64,000 nt of DNA from Schistosoma haematobium (GCF_000699445.3 NC_067196.1:24197116-24261115), one strand, 5' to 3'; shown: positions 24,461 through 56,000, numbered from the stretch's first letter. Numbers and translations: made by a program. The notes: a model not told the origin generated them from the letters alone.

Positions 24461-26405
24461 CTGGATAACTGGAGAAACAGCACTTCAAAGGTTTATTACA
24501 GCCTTCCTCCAGCATACGTATGAACTCAATGAATTCAAGTTAACTCTCAACAACAGGTTACAAAGCGTAATAGATATACTCACAGATGAAGACACTAATA
24601 TGAAGGATAATTGGATATGGATGAAAGAAGCACTAGCTTCACTTTGACAGGCGGTTCTGAGATGATCATTGACCGCAACAAACATCATCATAAGGAATGG
24701 ATCTTTATCGAAAATCTGAACAGGAGTCAAGAAAAGAAGAACAAGAAGACAGCAATTAACAGCAGTCGAACAAGAGCAGAGGAAGTCAAGTCACTAGCTG
24801 AATACACAGAGGCAAATTATCAAGTGAAGAGGGGATTAGTGCTGACAAGCAGAAATACATGGAAGAGCTGCGAGTGAAGTAAATAGGAAACAACAATACG
24901 ACACGTGAAAGAAACTGGCAGGGAAATATAGTAAATCAGAGAGACCAGTCAATGACAAAGGAGGTAAGCCAATCACTGAAATTCATAAACAGAGGAATAG
25001 ATGGGCAGGACATTTTGAGGAGCTCTTGAATAAACCCGCTCCATTTACTCCACCGGAAATCTAAACAGCAAACGCAGACCTAATAAATTTCGCTCCATTG
25101 GCGATAGGAAAAATCAGCATGGTCATCAGACAAGTCAAGAGCGAGAAAGCAGCAGTCGAAGTATTAAAGTCAGACACAGAAGTAACTGCAAACATGCTCT
25201 ACATTTTATTAATGAAGATTTGGGAGAAGGAACAAGTGACGACTGATCGGAAAGAAGGACATCTCTACAAGATATCAGAGAAAGGAGATCTGAGCAAACG
25301 TGGAAAATTCATAAGCATTACACCAGTATCAGTACCAGGAAATGTTTTCAACGGAGTGTTGCTGAACCGAATGAGGGATTCAGTAGACTCCCAACTTCAG
25401 GACCAACATGCTGGATTTTGTAATGGTCGGTTGTGTAGGGATCAAATTGCGACACTATGGATCATTGTTGAGCATTCAACTCATCGCAACTCGTCACTAT
25501 ACATCAACTTCATTGACTATGAGAAGGCGTTTGACAGTGTGGACAGGAGAAGTTTATGTAACCTTCTTAGACACTAATGCGTGCCTGAAAAGATGGTTAG
25601 CATCATATGGAATTCATACGATTTGGACTTTGCAGATGACCTGGCTCTTTTATCCCATATACACCAACGAATCTAGATGAAGACAACCAGTGTATCAGAA
25701 GACTCTGCATCAGTAGGACTCAACATACGCAAGGGAAAAACCAAGATTCTGAACTAGAACAAAGAGAACACTAACTCTATCACACCTAGTGGAAAAACTC
25801 TGGAGGATGGGGAATCTTCCACGTACCTGGACAGCGTCATCGATGAATAAGGAGGATGCAATAAGGACATAAAAGAAAGAATTGACAAAACAAGGACAAC
25901 ATTCCTACAATTGAAGAACATATGGAACTCAAAAACAACTGTCAGCCAACATCAAAGTCAGATCACTCAATACGAACGTCAAAACAATTCTACTGTACGG
26001 AACTGAATCTTGGAGAACTAATACAATCATCATCAAAAAGGTACAAGCATTTGTAAATAACTATACACACAAGATACTGAATGTCCGTCGGCCGGATACC
26101 ATCAGCAACAGCCTACTGTAGAAGAGAGAAGCCAGTTTCCACTTGAAGAGGGAATCAGGAAAAGACGTTGGAGGATAGTAGGACATACATTACGGAAATC
26201 ATTATATTCTATCAGAAACTTGGAGTTTTGAAGGGGACAGGGTAGGAGGAAGACTGAGGAACACATCGCGTCGGGAATATAAAGCGGACAATAAGCGAAT
26301 GAATATCAACGGGAAAGAACTGGAAACGATTGCACAGGACAGAGCTTGGTGGCAAACACTTGTGAGCGGCCTATATTACTTGACGAGGAGTAACAGGAGT
26401 AAGAC
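23430..26405 (+). mobile_element. Decayed RTE-clade non-LTR retrotransposon (copy 1)
   Basis: An RTE/SR2-like LINE whose single polyprotein would carry an apurinic endonuclease and a reverse transcriptase. The endonuclease part is read around 23700-24460: NVREICETKRIRQIVTEM, then EMLVYSGHKQENDPHTQGVA, then NVIQCCAPTN, and TDHHLMVARMKLKLKKRW just before the break. RT fragments follow at 25100-25620: LLNRMRDSVDSQLQDQHAGF, then SLYINFIDYEKAFDSVDRR (motif A), then FADDLAL (motif C) at 25624. The C-terminal arm has KRRWRIVGHTLRKS near 26155 and an ending similar to GLCSTRSNRRK of the family. It carries many stops and frameshifts. About 80 codons between motifs A and C are missing at 25620/25621, where NSYD joins LDFADD directly. 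The element is dead. The 5' boundary is uncertain; the tail lacks the TAAGTAAG repeat seen on other copies. Confidence 0.85.
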
Positions 26406-26716
26406 CAGCTATTTAATGACACTGTTTCTTCAAAATAAGTAGTCCTGTAATTCATCGACATTGATGTTGATTTCATTAAGTTTACTGGACACCTCTTGTC
26501 AAATGGCGCTCATTACAAACAAAATCCGATGTTTTCGTGGTCTTTGCGTATCATTATTGTATTTGTTAAGATCACCAAAAATGATTAGTTAATTTACACA
26601 GCAGAACATTATAAATTATGATCGGAACAACTGCTAAAATCATTTCTGCCGAAAATTACTGAGCTCAATGATGGAATGACAGAATTATCAGAGAGATGAC
26701 TGATTGAAAAGCAACG

Positions 26717-26930
26717 GCAAGACCGTAATTTATGGACGAACCAACGAAAATGAAGATGGCAATTCTTGGATTCTGGCATGAAATTCATTTATTCAAATGG
26801 TAAAATAGCATTTTAGCAATAATCCACGCGAATTTATGAGCTGCTTTTGACCCTAACAGATAGGTGGATTTCTCAAGATCACTTGTGTGACGCTTCAAAG
26901 TCATGCATAAATAATTCTCTAACCCTATAT
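26717..26930 (+). mobile_element. MITE-like element, copy 3, internally shortened
   Basis: Start GACCGTAATTTATGGACGAA, interior TTCTTGGATTCTGGCATGAA, and end TCATGCATAAATAATTCTCT. The central CTAA-rich block is mostly missing, making it ~70 bp shorter than the other copies. Confidence 0.6.
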
Positions 26931-29900
26931 CACTTCTAATAACCAAATTACCATCCACTTTTAGATATGAAACACCACTTCACCGTTGATCTAATACACA
27001 TCGTGATGACGAAACTCTACGGTGACGTGGAGTCTTAGATAAGAGGATTGTGTTTTTATTGTCCGTAATCACTGTGAACCTCCATTATTGCCAAAAGCTT
27101 TCTTGTGCACGAACTGCTCATCAATTGACATAGAGTTGTATATGAATGACGTGCTTCTTTAGTCACATGCATAGGACTCAGTTAAACGGATTTCAGATTT
27201 AAGGAAACCCGAAGATACATAAGTTATGTTCTTCAGCACGAAACTTGTTAATGGAGACACACTTTAACCTAAGTTCATAACCACAGTTACGTAATGGCTC
27301 TTATTGTCAAACATACAACTGTGGTCATAAATGCTCATTGTGAATTTTATTCAAGAAATGCATTTTTGCACTGAAATGTGCTCGGGACAAAATCAAGGTC
27401 GCATATTCTAATCATTTCAAATCTATAGGTAATCCATGACAAAGTGTTGTTTTAGTTGGTATTGTGATGCTCTGAATATGAAGACAAGCAATCGACATTC
27501 AGTGAACAGTTTATTATAAGTAATGCTTGTCACAAGATGTAATGTCGTTACCGTAAATTATTGTTGCAAAGAAAGGACTTGTACAAATCGTGACTTTGGT
27601 ATTTACTGTCTACTAGTAACCTTGATATCACAGCATGTGGATAACTGGCGAACTAATGTTTCGAGGAGGAGTAATTTATAAAAAGATGTCGTGACGATGA
27701 CTGTCGTTGAACCTGTCAAAATAGTGTTTTACAGAAAAACAGAATTTATATTTACCCTTTTAGCACCTTCGTCATATAGCTGATAGTTTTTTAAGGTCTT
27801 TAGTGGTATACCAATTTCTAAGTTTGTGGATATTCTGTTGCTATTCAGACGAATGTACTGCATTTTGAACGTGAACTTCTTCAATGATCTAGGATTCAAC
27901 TTCCTACTGGCAGATTCACGTGATTCTCATTGCTATCTTCCGCAATACCTGAGTAATAGACTTACTAGTAGTATGAAGTTCCTCAATAACTGCTACACGT
28001 ACTAGCGCGCACCAAAAACAACACACAAATATTTTCAACGCTCACAACGACTTCTTATACTTGGCCAACGAACGTAATTACTGTACGTCCTCTGTATTTG
28101 TGATATTCCTGTTTCAATTACTCGTTGAAAAACTTTGGATTCGCATTCGGACTCTGCTAACTGGAGGACCTTGATTTGAGCAATCGCTATCTCATAGTGA
28201 AGTCCATGTCGGCATAAGTCGTACTGAAACCCGTTGATGCAATAATACTTCCATCAGTCATAGACAGGAAATAGCAAGACAATTCAAAAGTTACATTTAG
28301 CTACAGAAAATAAGCAACGAACATCAATTGAATTCATACACCAATAAGAGCGTTTTAAAAATGATTTATTGGCTACAAATGCATGTTTACCAGATAATTA
28401 ATGCTGTATTTGGTCTAACCAACCACTTCGTGCTCGCCGCCAATTCAGCACTCTAAGGTGGACTGAAGTTAGATATTTCGAAACTGGGGGTAGCCTTTAA
28501 CATGTCTCTCTATTACCTTCTATTGCACATCCGCGTCAGGCCACGATTGGGTACTCTGTGCCACGTATCTCTTCCAACTACTATCCAGCTCACATCCGAC
28601 GCTTCTCATTATATCGGAAACTTTCCAATTATATCTTCGAAGTTCTTCATTCCTGATTCGGATGCCACAGGCATTCAAAGTTTGAGAACGCCTTTACACG
28701 TAACACCTTTGTAATAGAAGTATGCCATCTCTGTTAAATCAGAAGTCAGAAATGAAGGGGTTCGACGATATATTTGGCTGTCGATATATCGAGAAGCGTT
28801 TGATGTAGACTGACTGGAAGTTTCACGTAGCACTGCGCACCTGCTCGTGATGTGGTGCAGATGTGTGGCTGAGTGACTTCAGCTAGGGTGTGACTATTAA
28901 AACTGATGAGGTCGGCATCGACGCCAGAGACACACGAAACTGTTTATTTTGAGAAGTTATTTACTGCTATCATGACTCCTGGTTTGACAACTTCGGTACC
29001 TTTCGATCATAAAAGTGTTAATCACAAAGTGTTGTCAAGTACTGAATGTTAGAAACATCTTTAAGCTGGTTCTATGTTAAAATGGGGCTATTCACTGGAA
29101 AATATACGTAAGTCATTCTCTGTTGCTTCTGTATTGTCCGCGATCGCCACCACCATTCGAGAGGCAAACAGTTCTATAAATAAAGTGGAAATTCACTCGA
29201 ACATTCTAGTTCTGTAAAGAAATAGTCGCTTCAGCTTCTTGACTGGACAATCAAGTATATATTAGTCACTGTCAGCAAAGACTTGAAAACCAATGTCCAT
29301 TGACTTGCGCTTCAAGACACTTCAGTGAATAAATAGAGCCTTTGACTACGCAGATGTTATTACCTTCATGAATTTGCTCTCAGTATTCTCACGAACAAAG
29401 CTAGATTACTCTATAGAAGTGCTCGGCTGTTGTATAGCGAAAGACCAGCTATACTTAACCTTCTCGATTGCCTTTTGCCCACTGCCAAGTAGGAAGGTTA
29501 TAAATGACTTAATCACAGTCTTTAGCCTACTGTATTATGGGCTGATATTTCCTCTCCTAGAAACCGAGTTTTTAATTAGACTCAAAAAAATTCATAGCCC
29601 TAGAACCAAGTTCATCTTAGCTGACTGATGACTTTCCCATTGCGCCATCAACCGGTAAAACTCCTAACCCCAACAAATGATTGGAGCTCCATCTGTCAAC
29701 ACAGTGAAAAAACCGAGTCATTTGAAATACCTCAATCATCTGGACTATTAAATGGCGTCCAGTACATTCCCCTTCTCAATCTGAGTTTGAATCGGATTTT
29801 TCGATGTTAATGTTTACATTTCATCTGAGCAAGACCAATTGTGACGATATGTCTACTCCAAGTAAACTCGCAGGGTCCAATTGTAACTTCTTAGACAAGA

Positions 29901-29991
29901 CTTAAAGACCTACCAACCTTTCCATTTTTATCACTTCAGGTGTCGAATCTCACGAATGGTTGTTACCACGGTACCGTATACACCGCGTTAT
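26931..29991. other. Region upstream of KIF3B, higher GC, possibly decayed retroelement
   Basis: Base composition is more balanced than the flanks at 27.0-29.9 kb, and moderate frames occur (28502-28714, 29368-29810) without recognisable domains. It should also contain the KIF3B promoter. I could not assign any family. Confidence 0.35.
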
Positions 29992-47306
<17,315 letters not shown>

Positions 47307-47696
47307 AACAGAGGTTGTTCAATCAAGATTTTGTTCATCACACTTTTAAACTTTTGTTAACTATTCCATATATATATAACTGTGTAAACAATGATGAATT
47401 TTTCACAATTCAATGGGAGTTATTAAGCAGCGGATGTCTATTCATCAGTGAGGTCATTGTTGGGTCATCTCATAAATACGTCGATAATCTTAGTTAGCCC
47501 ACCAACAGTTAGAAATCACCAAAACTGAACTAATGTTATACTGGTACTAAAACTTTTGTTTGGTTTAAAATTTAAAACTCTAATCTAATCCATATTCATT
47601 TAGTTCTGATCTAAATGATAAACAAAATTGAATTATCTACTGGAAAGCTATCATGGCGACACCAATTATTTAATATGTAACTACACGAAATAATTA

Positions 47697-47793
47697 TTTA
47701 TTCGGGTCAGCGTTTTTTTAGCAAGGTTGGATAGAGAATGCTAGTGGGCAGCCTATACTGCTCCATGAGGGGTAACAGGCTTAAGTAAGTAAG
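47697..47793 (+). mobile_element. Minimal RTE 3'-end insertion with target-site duplication
   Basis: Only the last ~97 bp of an RTE element (YTAP-like stretch, stop, TAAGTAAGTAAG tail). It is flanked by near-perfect 15-bp direct repeats: TACACGAAATAATTA at 47682-47696 and TACACAAAATAATTA at 47794-47808 (one mismatch). This is an abortive reverse-transcription product immediately downstream of KIF3B. Confidence 0.8.
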
Positions 47794-48284
47794 TACACAA
47801 AATAATTAATGTCAACAAGGTAGATATTCAAGTCCCTCTTCGTCGTAATACACATTAGATTCTTTATCTTAAGAAAATGGATAGTGTGAATCCTTGGTTG
47901 ACAGATTAACTTCTATCTATGTAATGATAGAAAAAAAATTGATTTAATGAAGAGCCACTCCCAGCACATTGGCACGTCAACATTCCCCTATAGATCTGAA
48001 ATCGGTGCTCATATTATATTTTTTTCAATAGGCTTCTTACATCTTGAATACTCACTGCCAAGTTTAAATGGTTAGAATTATGTTTTTGAAGTTGAATGTT
48101 GTGTATTTTTATGTGTTGAACAAACCAATATCATCTATCAAGCATGCCTTAACAACATTTCAACCATTTCGATAACGTAATAAGAAGGTGGAGATTATCA
48201 CAACTTTAATTGGAACACAGTCTTAAATCAGTCATCAACAAAACGTATTGCGCAGCAAAGGTCATTATGAAAAAAAGAACAAGG

Positions 48285-48670
48285 TTCATGCTTCATCCAA
48301 AACCTAAAAGACAAAAAAGGTTATGTTACATCCCACTGTGTTTACCAATTTAAATGTGTGTGTGGTCACACATACATATGGAGGAGCAATCGTGATTAGG
48401 ATATATGAACATGTACCCAAATGTTTGCAGAAACAAATAGAATCAAGTGACCCGATAAGAGTAAAGGACAAACATCCATCATCCTCTATTGCTAAACATT
48501 TAATCTAAACAGGCCACAGGATTGATCTTAACTCGGCTTTTGTGGTGTTGTATAAAAGTGTAAAAGAGCGTGTACCAAGGTTTATGGAAGCCTTAGCCAT
48601 ACGAAAATTCAAACCCCGTTTGTGTATTCAAAAACAGTTTGTTCACACCCAAAACTTAACCTGGTAATAT
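48285..48670 (+). mobile_element. Penelope-like element remnant (GIY-YIG endonuclease end)
   Basis: Across frameshifts the plus strand reads YQFKCVCGHTYIWRSNRD, then YEHVPKCLQKQ, HPSSSIAKHLI, TGHRIDLNSAFVVLYKSV, MEALAIRKFKPRLCIQKQF and VHTQNLTW. This is the CxC, GIY-YIG-like motif, EHxPKWL, SSI-HL and EALAI order seen at the C-terminus of Penelope-like element polyproteins. The reverse transcriptase part is absent. The segment is a degenerate 3' coding fragment with at least two frame changes and an in-frame stop. Confidence 0.75.
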
Positions 48671-48811
48671 TTGGCTTATTATCCAGAGTAATGAGGTTCC
48701 AAATTGTGTTCACATTACTATTATTACTCTTATTATTATCCTTGTCTCCTCTTAATCCATTTCCAGTCTAGTTGACCTTTTATTTTTATATGTAAATGTT
48801 TTTCCAACATG

Positions 48812-49160
48812 AGAAGGGGTTTTGTGGTGATCGCAGTAATTTCAGTAGTTGAGATCATGAGTTAATTGGAGCCAGATCACCATAGGAAACCTGCAAGTCC
48901 TGGACGGCCGTTTCGTCCTGTTAGACATTAACACTGTTGGCTGCCGGCTCAGTGGTCTAGTGGTTAAACTCTCACTCGACAGACCGGCAGGTCCTGGGTT
49001 CGAATCCGCGAGGCGGGGTCGTGGATGCGCACTACCTAGGAGTCCTGCAACAGGACGTAACGGCCATCCAGTGCTTCCAGGTGTTCTATGGTAGTCTGAC
49101 TTCAATTAAATCATGATTTCAACTATTGAAATTACTAAAATCTCAAAAACTCCCCTTCTT
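48812..49160. mobile_element. Hammerhead SINE, family B copy 7, flanked by inverted 3' module
   Basis: The left 48812-48920 is a minus-strand tail plus half hammerhead. From 48921 the plus strand has the leader TTAGACATTAACACTG, the head (GGCTCAGTGGTCTAGTGG near 48946, B box GGTTCGAATCC at 48998-49008), a broken hammerhead (CCTAGGAG, GTAACGGCC) and the tail ending ACTCCCCTT at 49157. Both outer ends are the family 3' terminus, so the whole insertion has long terminal inverted repeats. Confidence 0.75.
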
Positions 49161-50034
49161 ATATACTTATTCTTAACAAGTATATATGTGATCAGATTGT
49201 TCGAAGTGTATTGTCCTAATATATCACATAGTTCTGATAATCTTTGTCTTCTTATCACACTATCAAAATTTATCAAAAGGACTAATTGCTTTAAATTTCA
49301 ACCATTTAATATTATGTAATAGAGAATTTAAGACGAAAGAAAGAAATTTTTTCCTCTTTTTTGTATAAACATTATTTTTGGTCACTAAATAAAGGAGAAT
49401 ACAGAAAAGAAAAGGGTTTAATTAATCAATATGAAACTGTTTTATCAACAATGATTCATAAAATCATAATGTTTACTAATATGGTCTACAATGTTAACTA
49501 ATAATCATTCGTGGTTAAAGGAATTTTCCTCTGAAAAAAAAAGAAAAGAAAAAAAGAGCAACATACTGATAAACTTAATTCATTCAAAATATGAAACACA
49601 AATATACACTAGACTAAACAAATAATGATGCGCAATAAATCAAATGTTATACCATGTATAACATAAGTTGTTCGTCTTTCTTTCTTTCTTTTTTTGGGAA
49701 AAAAAAAGAAAAATGTTATCATTGAAATTAATTCACTAATTCCAGTTGGTTGTAAAATTAAATAAAAAAAGAAAAAAGAAAAAAAATACTCAACTATGGA
49801 TTTGTTTAAAGTGAATCACTTTAAAGAAAATTCATTTCAACAGGGTATGGCAAATGGAAATTATTAATAAACATTTACTAGTAATTCAATTCTTTTACAA
49901 AGTAATAAGATGGAATTATATGAAAAGTTGTCAAAACATTAAAATGTAAATGATTATATGGATAATAGTAATAAAAGGGTGAACAAAAATGTGACTAATT
50001 TAATTTGTTACTAGTCTAATTGATTAGTGTAGAA
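49161..50034. other. Convergent intergenic region upstream of the paramyosin-like stop
   Basis: Very A-rich and T-rich runs (49520-49560, 49680-49790). It probably includes the 3' UTR of the paramyosin-like gene (minus strand). No other gene seen. Confidence 0.5.
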
Positions 50035-53000
50035 TCAACTACAACTTGTATCAGCCGGTGGTAGATCAAGAAGACTTAATGAACTACCATTTTCTTTTTG
50101 ATAATTTCCTAATTCATGTCGATTACTCCATTTTGGAATAGCTGTTTGAAAACGAGTTTTATGTGGAGAGGCTGGTAATTCACTCATGACACTAAATACG
50201 GATCCTTCACGTGTTACTGAATAGTTTCTTGTTCTAGTTGGATAAAGACTACCAGATCGCTGTCTATTGTAATTTCCATAAGTTGTTACATTATCTTCTT
50301 GAGCAGTTAAACCTATACGTCTTTCAGCCATTTGAGCACGTAAATCTGCATCATCCACTTGTTGTTGAGCTTTACGATATTTCATTGAAGCAGTTTGAGC
50401 AGCATTTTCCTGTAATTAAATTAAATTAAATTCTTAACATAATTGGTTATCAATCTATCGTAAAAATAAAATCATCTCATTTAAAAAAAATTCAGTCATG
50501 TGATCAGATGCATCATTCACTGTGATCTGTATAATTCTCACATGGAATAATTAATCTGTCATTTTTACTTCGATAATGCTACCAGAGAAAAATAAAACAT
50601 TCATAACCACTGAAAGGAGTACCGACGTTCTTAAGGAAATAAGTATAGTGCACATATATTTGCTATTGTTACTGTATCAAATCAAGCAGACAGATGTGTT
50701 GTTTTAAAGTAAACAACTGTACTGTTTTCTAATAAGCATTGGGATTAATCTATTCACAGTGTATTACTTATTATTATTTACTAGTAATTGATTTAATTGA
50801 GCCTAACATTTTACAAAGTACACATACTGCTTCTTCTAACTGTTTCCTGGTTTGTTTCAGTTTTGTTTGAGCTCGTTCAACCATCTCACGTAGTTCGTTT
50901 ACCATATGCCCAGCATCTTGTTCAGCTTGTACTGATTCTTTGAGTGCTCTCTCACATTTTCTATAAAACAAAAATCATAAAAAACACAAATTATTGGAAC
51001 AAAATCACATAAACTTAACAAAAACTATCGACTACTTTTTGGGGGTTATCCTTGTTTGAGAGAATTTCGGTCAAATGCCTTCAGTTTTATATTGCAGTGG
51101 TAGGTAGCTTCCCTAAATGAATGGCTTCGCATACGTCCGACATTGTTTATGATATTGTTAGTCTTAACGAATACAATTACTTGAGGGCACCCCGGTTTAT
51201 CCATGCTTTAACATACATGAAACACTTCCTCCATCCTTTTAGATAACCAGCAAAGAAGATTCAAGTTATTTTACACAAGCGTGTGATCAAGTATATTTCC
51301 TCATTCGACACTTTTCATCCTCCTACTCGTTTGTTTTACTGGTAAGATATTTAAAAGGGTTGATATCAGGATCTTCCAATCCCGTATTATCTAAACTACT
51401 TCAGTATAAAATACTTTTGTGTTTTTCAACATTCTCTTTAAATTCAACTGTCATATAATTGCTCTGGATAAGTCTTCTAAATAGTGGACTCTAGTTGAAG
51501 GTGTGATGTGTTGTGATAGATTTAAAAAGTAGCACAACTTATGCATTGAAGTGCCTTCTCTTGTCTTCAGATGATTCTACAATCCACCTTAACTCTGGAT
51601 GTCCGATGCAAGCTAACTCACGAAGTTCTTCTTGATACTGGAAGGTGTGGAGTCGATGAGAATCGATTTAAAGGGTTGCATTAAGTTCAATATTGGTATA
51701 TAGGCTTTCTATGTGCAAATCAAACTTTTTACTGAATTGAAAAATCGAAGCGTGAATTGGAGGCTTTTAATGATTAACCTGAACCGATATATCTAACTGA
51801 TTTGATGCATTACCCACCGTTCCTGGAAAATAAGTCTGGAGTTTCGGATTCAGCTACAGGAATTAAAGTTGGCGAACATCATCTACCCTCCCCCCACCTC
51901 CACGGATAATATGCAATATCCATGGAGCATCTTGGTTCCGGTGTCCGATATCTTGTAGCTATCCACATCTGACCTCTGAGAGTGACTGGTTGAAACCGTG
52001 TGTGCATGTCTGTGATAACACACACTATTCATTGTAAGATTCACCGGTGATATGGTATTTAGGTTTCACAATTTGATCGTAAAATTTGAGAAAACATTTG
52101 TTAATTAAGACAATTTTAATTGGACGACTATAGTCATTCCTTACCACAGTATGCCACAGGATAAATACTAGACTGATCAAGTTTGTGCGACGTTTTAAGT
52201 GAAATCAAGGTAACATTAAAGACTATATCCAACTGCGAGGTAATAATTCATTCATCAACCTTGATGAGTACTTATTTAATTAAAGAATTGGAGTTAGATC
52301 CGAATAAAGTATACACAAACTTTATCTATTTTGGAACTTAATAAATAGAACTTGATGCATGTGATGCGAATTTATGGTGTTTATAAATATCTTCTTGTGA
52401 CTAGTTTCATCATCTCTCACCTTTCATTTGGCCTTGAACTGATATGTCTGGTTGGCACAGTATAGCAGAAAACTGAACCATGAATGATTTAGAAAACAAG
52501 AAACAAGTAACGGATATCGAGGAAGCTGTGTTATTATTAATTCATTTTCGAAACCTAACAAAGTAACTATGACAGACTTTCAAAGAGTCACTAACGAGTA
52601 ACTTAATATTATTAAGCGTGGGAAGTGTTTCTGTAGGAGTGCAATTGGTTAAGTAAAACAATTTTGGAATCCAGCCATCAGTTGTTTAATCACTCAGCAA
52701 GGAAATAATTTACGAAAGGCTAAGCCACGGTTCAATAAGTTGGGTCACCTAGATAGATCAGTCATTTTCCAAAAAACTAGAATTCATTAAATAAGGAATC
52801 AAAAGCTAAGTATTTATATGATCCAAGTTATAGAAAGTACCCACTAGATAAGTTACTATCGAAGGTAGCGACAAACATCAACATCTATCATGTCTACGTA
52901 ACAAAACAAATCCTGAATCCTAGAGGTCAATGGTCAATCGGTTTTCTGAAGGCAACACTGATTTCTAGCGAGGAATGAACTTTACTTATAAGAAATTCCT

Positions 53001-56000
53001 GCAAACTTCATAAACCTAAAACCCGTATATGTGCGAACCTCAGTCTCACTAACAGTATTAAAGACGGTCAGTAGAAATCTAAATAAACTAATGTCATCGG
53101 AACGACGAAAAACTTGATCTTGAAGACTTTTCTAAACAGTCGACAGTCGATGATGTAGCATATATTCGTTTCATAGAGTGATATAAGTAGGCAAATGATA
53201 TGTAACACAACCGTTTATACCGCGTACATAACAGACTGATGCTTCTCGAATTCATGGTAAAACTAGTCATCAACTGGGACAAGAAAATACTCTAGAACCT
53301 TACTACCAGTCTTAGAACCTCAAATGTAATGGGATTTCACGGCTCATAATGGAATAGCAGACCTTCTTATAAAGCTTTAAACTTGAAAAAACATCTAATA
53401 AACTGAGCTGTCTAACCTTAGTTGAGTTTGGGCCTCTCTTGACTTTCTAGATTCCTCTTCTAAAGCTAGCTGCAACTCTCGTATTTTAATCTCGGCTTGA
53501 CTTTTGGCATCATCAGCTTCACGTTCTGCTGCATCAGCTGCTCTTCGGCTTTCTAAAATCTTAGCATTGCAGTCTTTTAGTTCAGCTTCCAATTGTCTTC
53601 TTGCAGTATCTGCTCGACGTGACGACTCCTGCTCAGTTTGAAGTTCTTGAGACAGACGGTTAACTTCATTTTGAAGTCTGTCTGCCCTCTCTGTAGCAAC
53701 CTGTGATAAATGTAAAAAATAATAAGATAATACGTCCTAGATTCTTAATTATTTGTCAAGTGCTTTAGATAGGTCAGCATAATAGATTGGAATGAACAGC
53801 TCCCACACTTTAAATCGATTTTATTTAATAAATTTTATTTTAGAGTAACTGTATTTTGGAAATATTTTGTAGAAAATTGTAATCTTATAATCGAGATATT
53901 CATTATATGAGAACAGACTAAATTAAATTGCGATGGGAAAATTTTACTGAAGAAGACCAAGTTTTGATGTTGAACTATATTTTTGTTCTAGTTCAAAAGT
54001 CAAGAGCGAAATGGGGTTATTTCCCATCTTTACACATTAGAGAATTATTTATAGATTAATTTGCTCATATTCAACGGAAAAATTCATGGAATCATGAACC
54101 AGTCAATGTTAGACCACCGGTAAAAGCCTGTAAGCGCTGGGCGACCGTTTCATCCTAGTATAGGACTCCTTAGCAATGCGCATCTACAATCCCGCACACG
54201 GGGCTCAAACCCAGGGTAGTCGGTCTCGAATGAACACTTAACCTTGCAAACCATTTAGGCCAACATACAACGATGTTAATGTCCAAATCGTCTAGTTGCA
54301 TTCAAACAGTTCATCGTATTCCGTGCTTCCCTTCAGATGTGGAGGTCTTCATGATACAGTCAACCACCAGAAGAAAGAGAAAGTAGGAGGGTAGGCAGCC
54401 TTGTTTGATACCGGTTTTCACTTGGAATGTATCTGTCAGCTGTCCTCCATGCACGACTTTGCACTGTAGTTCATCGTATGAATTCCGTATGATGTTGACT
54501 ATCCTCTCAGGTATACTATAGTGTCGAAGAAGGACCCATAAAGTTCTCCTGTCCACACTGTCAAACACTCTTATACTTCCTCCTAAACCTTCATGTATAG
54601 AGTGTGGAGCATGGTTGCAGCTCCATAGTAGTTTCTTCTTTCAGTAAATCCTTTAAGGCTTGGAACCTATTGCTTGAGTTTATCAGTATCTCGGAGGAAG
54701 GCTGTATTAAACCTTCCTAGTTCTGTTTCTTCAGTTATTCAGTGCTTCTTTAGCTTCAGTTTCATCCTGGCGACCATCAGGTGGTGATCTGTGGCTATGT
54801 CAGCTCCTCTCTTGGTTCTCACATCTTCAGTTTTAGCGATGTAAATATGATCAATCTGGTTCTGTGTGGTGTGATACGATGAGACCCATGTAGTTTTCTA
54901 TGTGTGTTTGTGTGGAAATATAGTGCTACTTATAACCATTTCGTTGAATGCACATAAATTAGCAAATCTCTCTGCATTCTCGTTACTTTCTTCCAGTCGT
55001 TTCATGTCGTCCCAATGACATATGCATATCCGGTGTTGTCCGTTCCGACATTGGCTTTTAGGTTTCCCATTAGGATGGTTGGGCCCTTTATTGTAGACTT
55101 CTCTATGGTTGATTGCAGCCTCTTGTAAAACTGATCTTTATCGTCTTCATTGTTATTATTGGTGGGTGCACAGCACTGAATAACATTCATTGCGATTCCC
55201 TTCACCCTTATTTTGAATGATGCTTTGATAATGCTGGATCCATGAGATTCCCATTCTATAAATGTTTCGTGTGCTTCTTTGGACAGTATCAGAGCAACTC
55301 CCTGAGTGTGTGGATCATTTTCTTGTTTGTGACCAGAGTACACCAGCATCTCTGATGAATCTAACTTTTTCTGTCCTGCTTGGGTCTAACGGGTTTCACC
55401 TATTCCGAGCACCACCAAGTTGCATCTCCTCATTTCCGTAACTATTTGTCTGATTCTCTTGGTCTCACATATTTCCCGAACATTCCATGCACTTATATTA
55501 ATTGTTACCTGGCTATTAAAAGGATCTCATGACTTCCATAGATTCTCATCGTTCACCATGAGGCACCATGATTCTTTTAAAAGAAAATCATTGTATTTGC
55601 AGGACAGAGTTTAGGTAGTTTCAATGATTTTTTCTGGTTGGTGTTTTTAGCGAGGTTGTTTTCTGCGGAACGGTGTGGTTAAAGCCATACTCAAACCTCC
55701 TCCTTTACCCGGTCTTGAGACCGGCAGTAGCCGTAGAAGAGCTACAGGTCAAGTTATTTGAAGAAGACAGATATTATTATTATTAGTGTTTTAATTGACT
55801 CCATCTTGTGCACAAAAATGTCCACATTAGTAAATTATTACTAATCTATAAATGGGAAATTACTTTAAACTATTTAGTTCCGTCAAATTTATATATATTA
55901 ACTGCATATGAACAGAGTCAAGATGAATAAGACAGAAATTAAGTCACTTAAGACTGTAAACACTTCATTAATAGGCTCCAGTGAAACATGAATTCGACCC

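Noticed and set aside
28502..28714. 70-codon frame upstream of KIF3B
   Set aside because: No domain or homology I recognise. The surrounding region looks like decayed repeat.
55420..55614. 64-codon plus-strand frame, also present at 23589-23783
   Set aside because: Antisense shadow of the RTE endonuclease start, conserved only because the inverted arms are near-identical.
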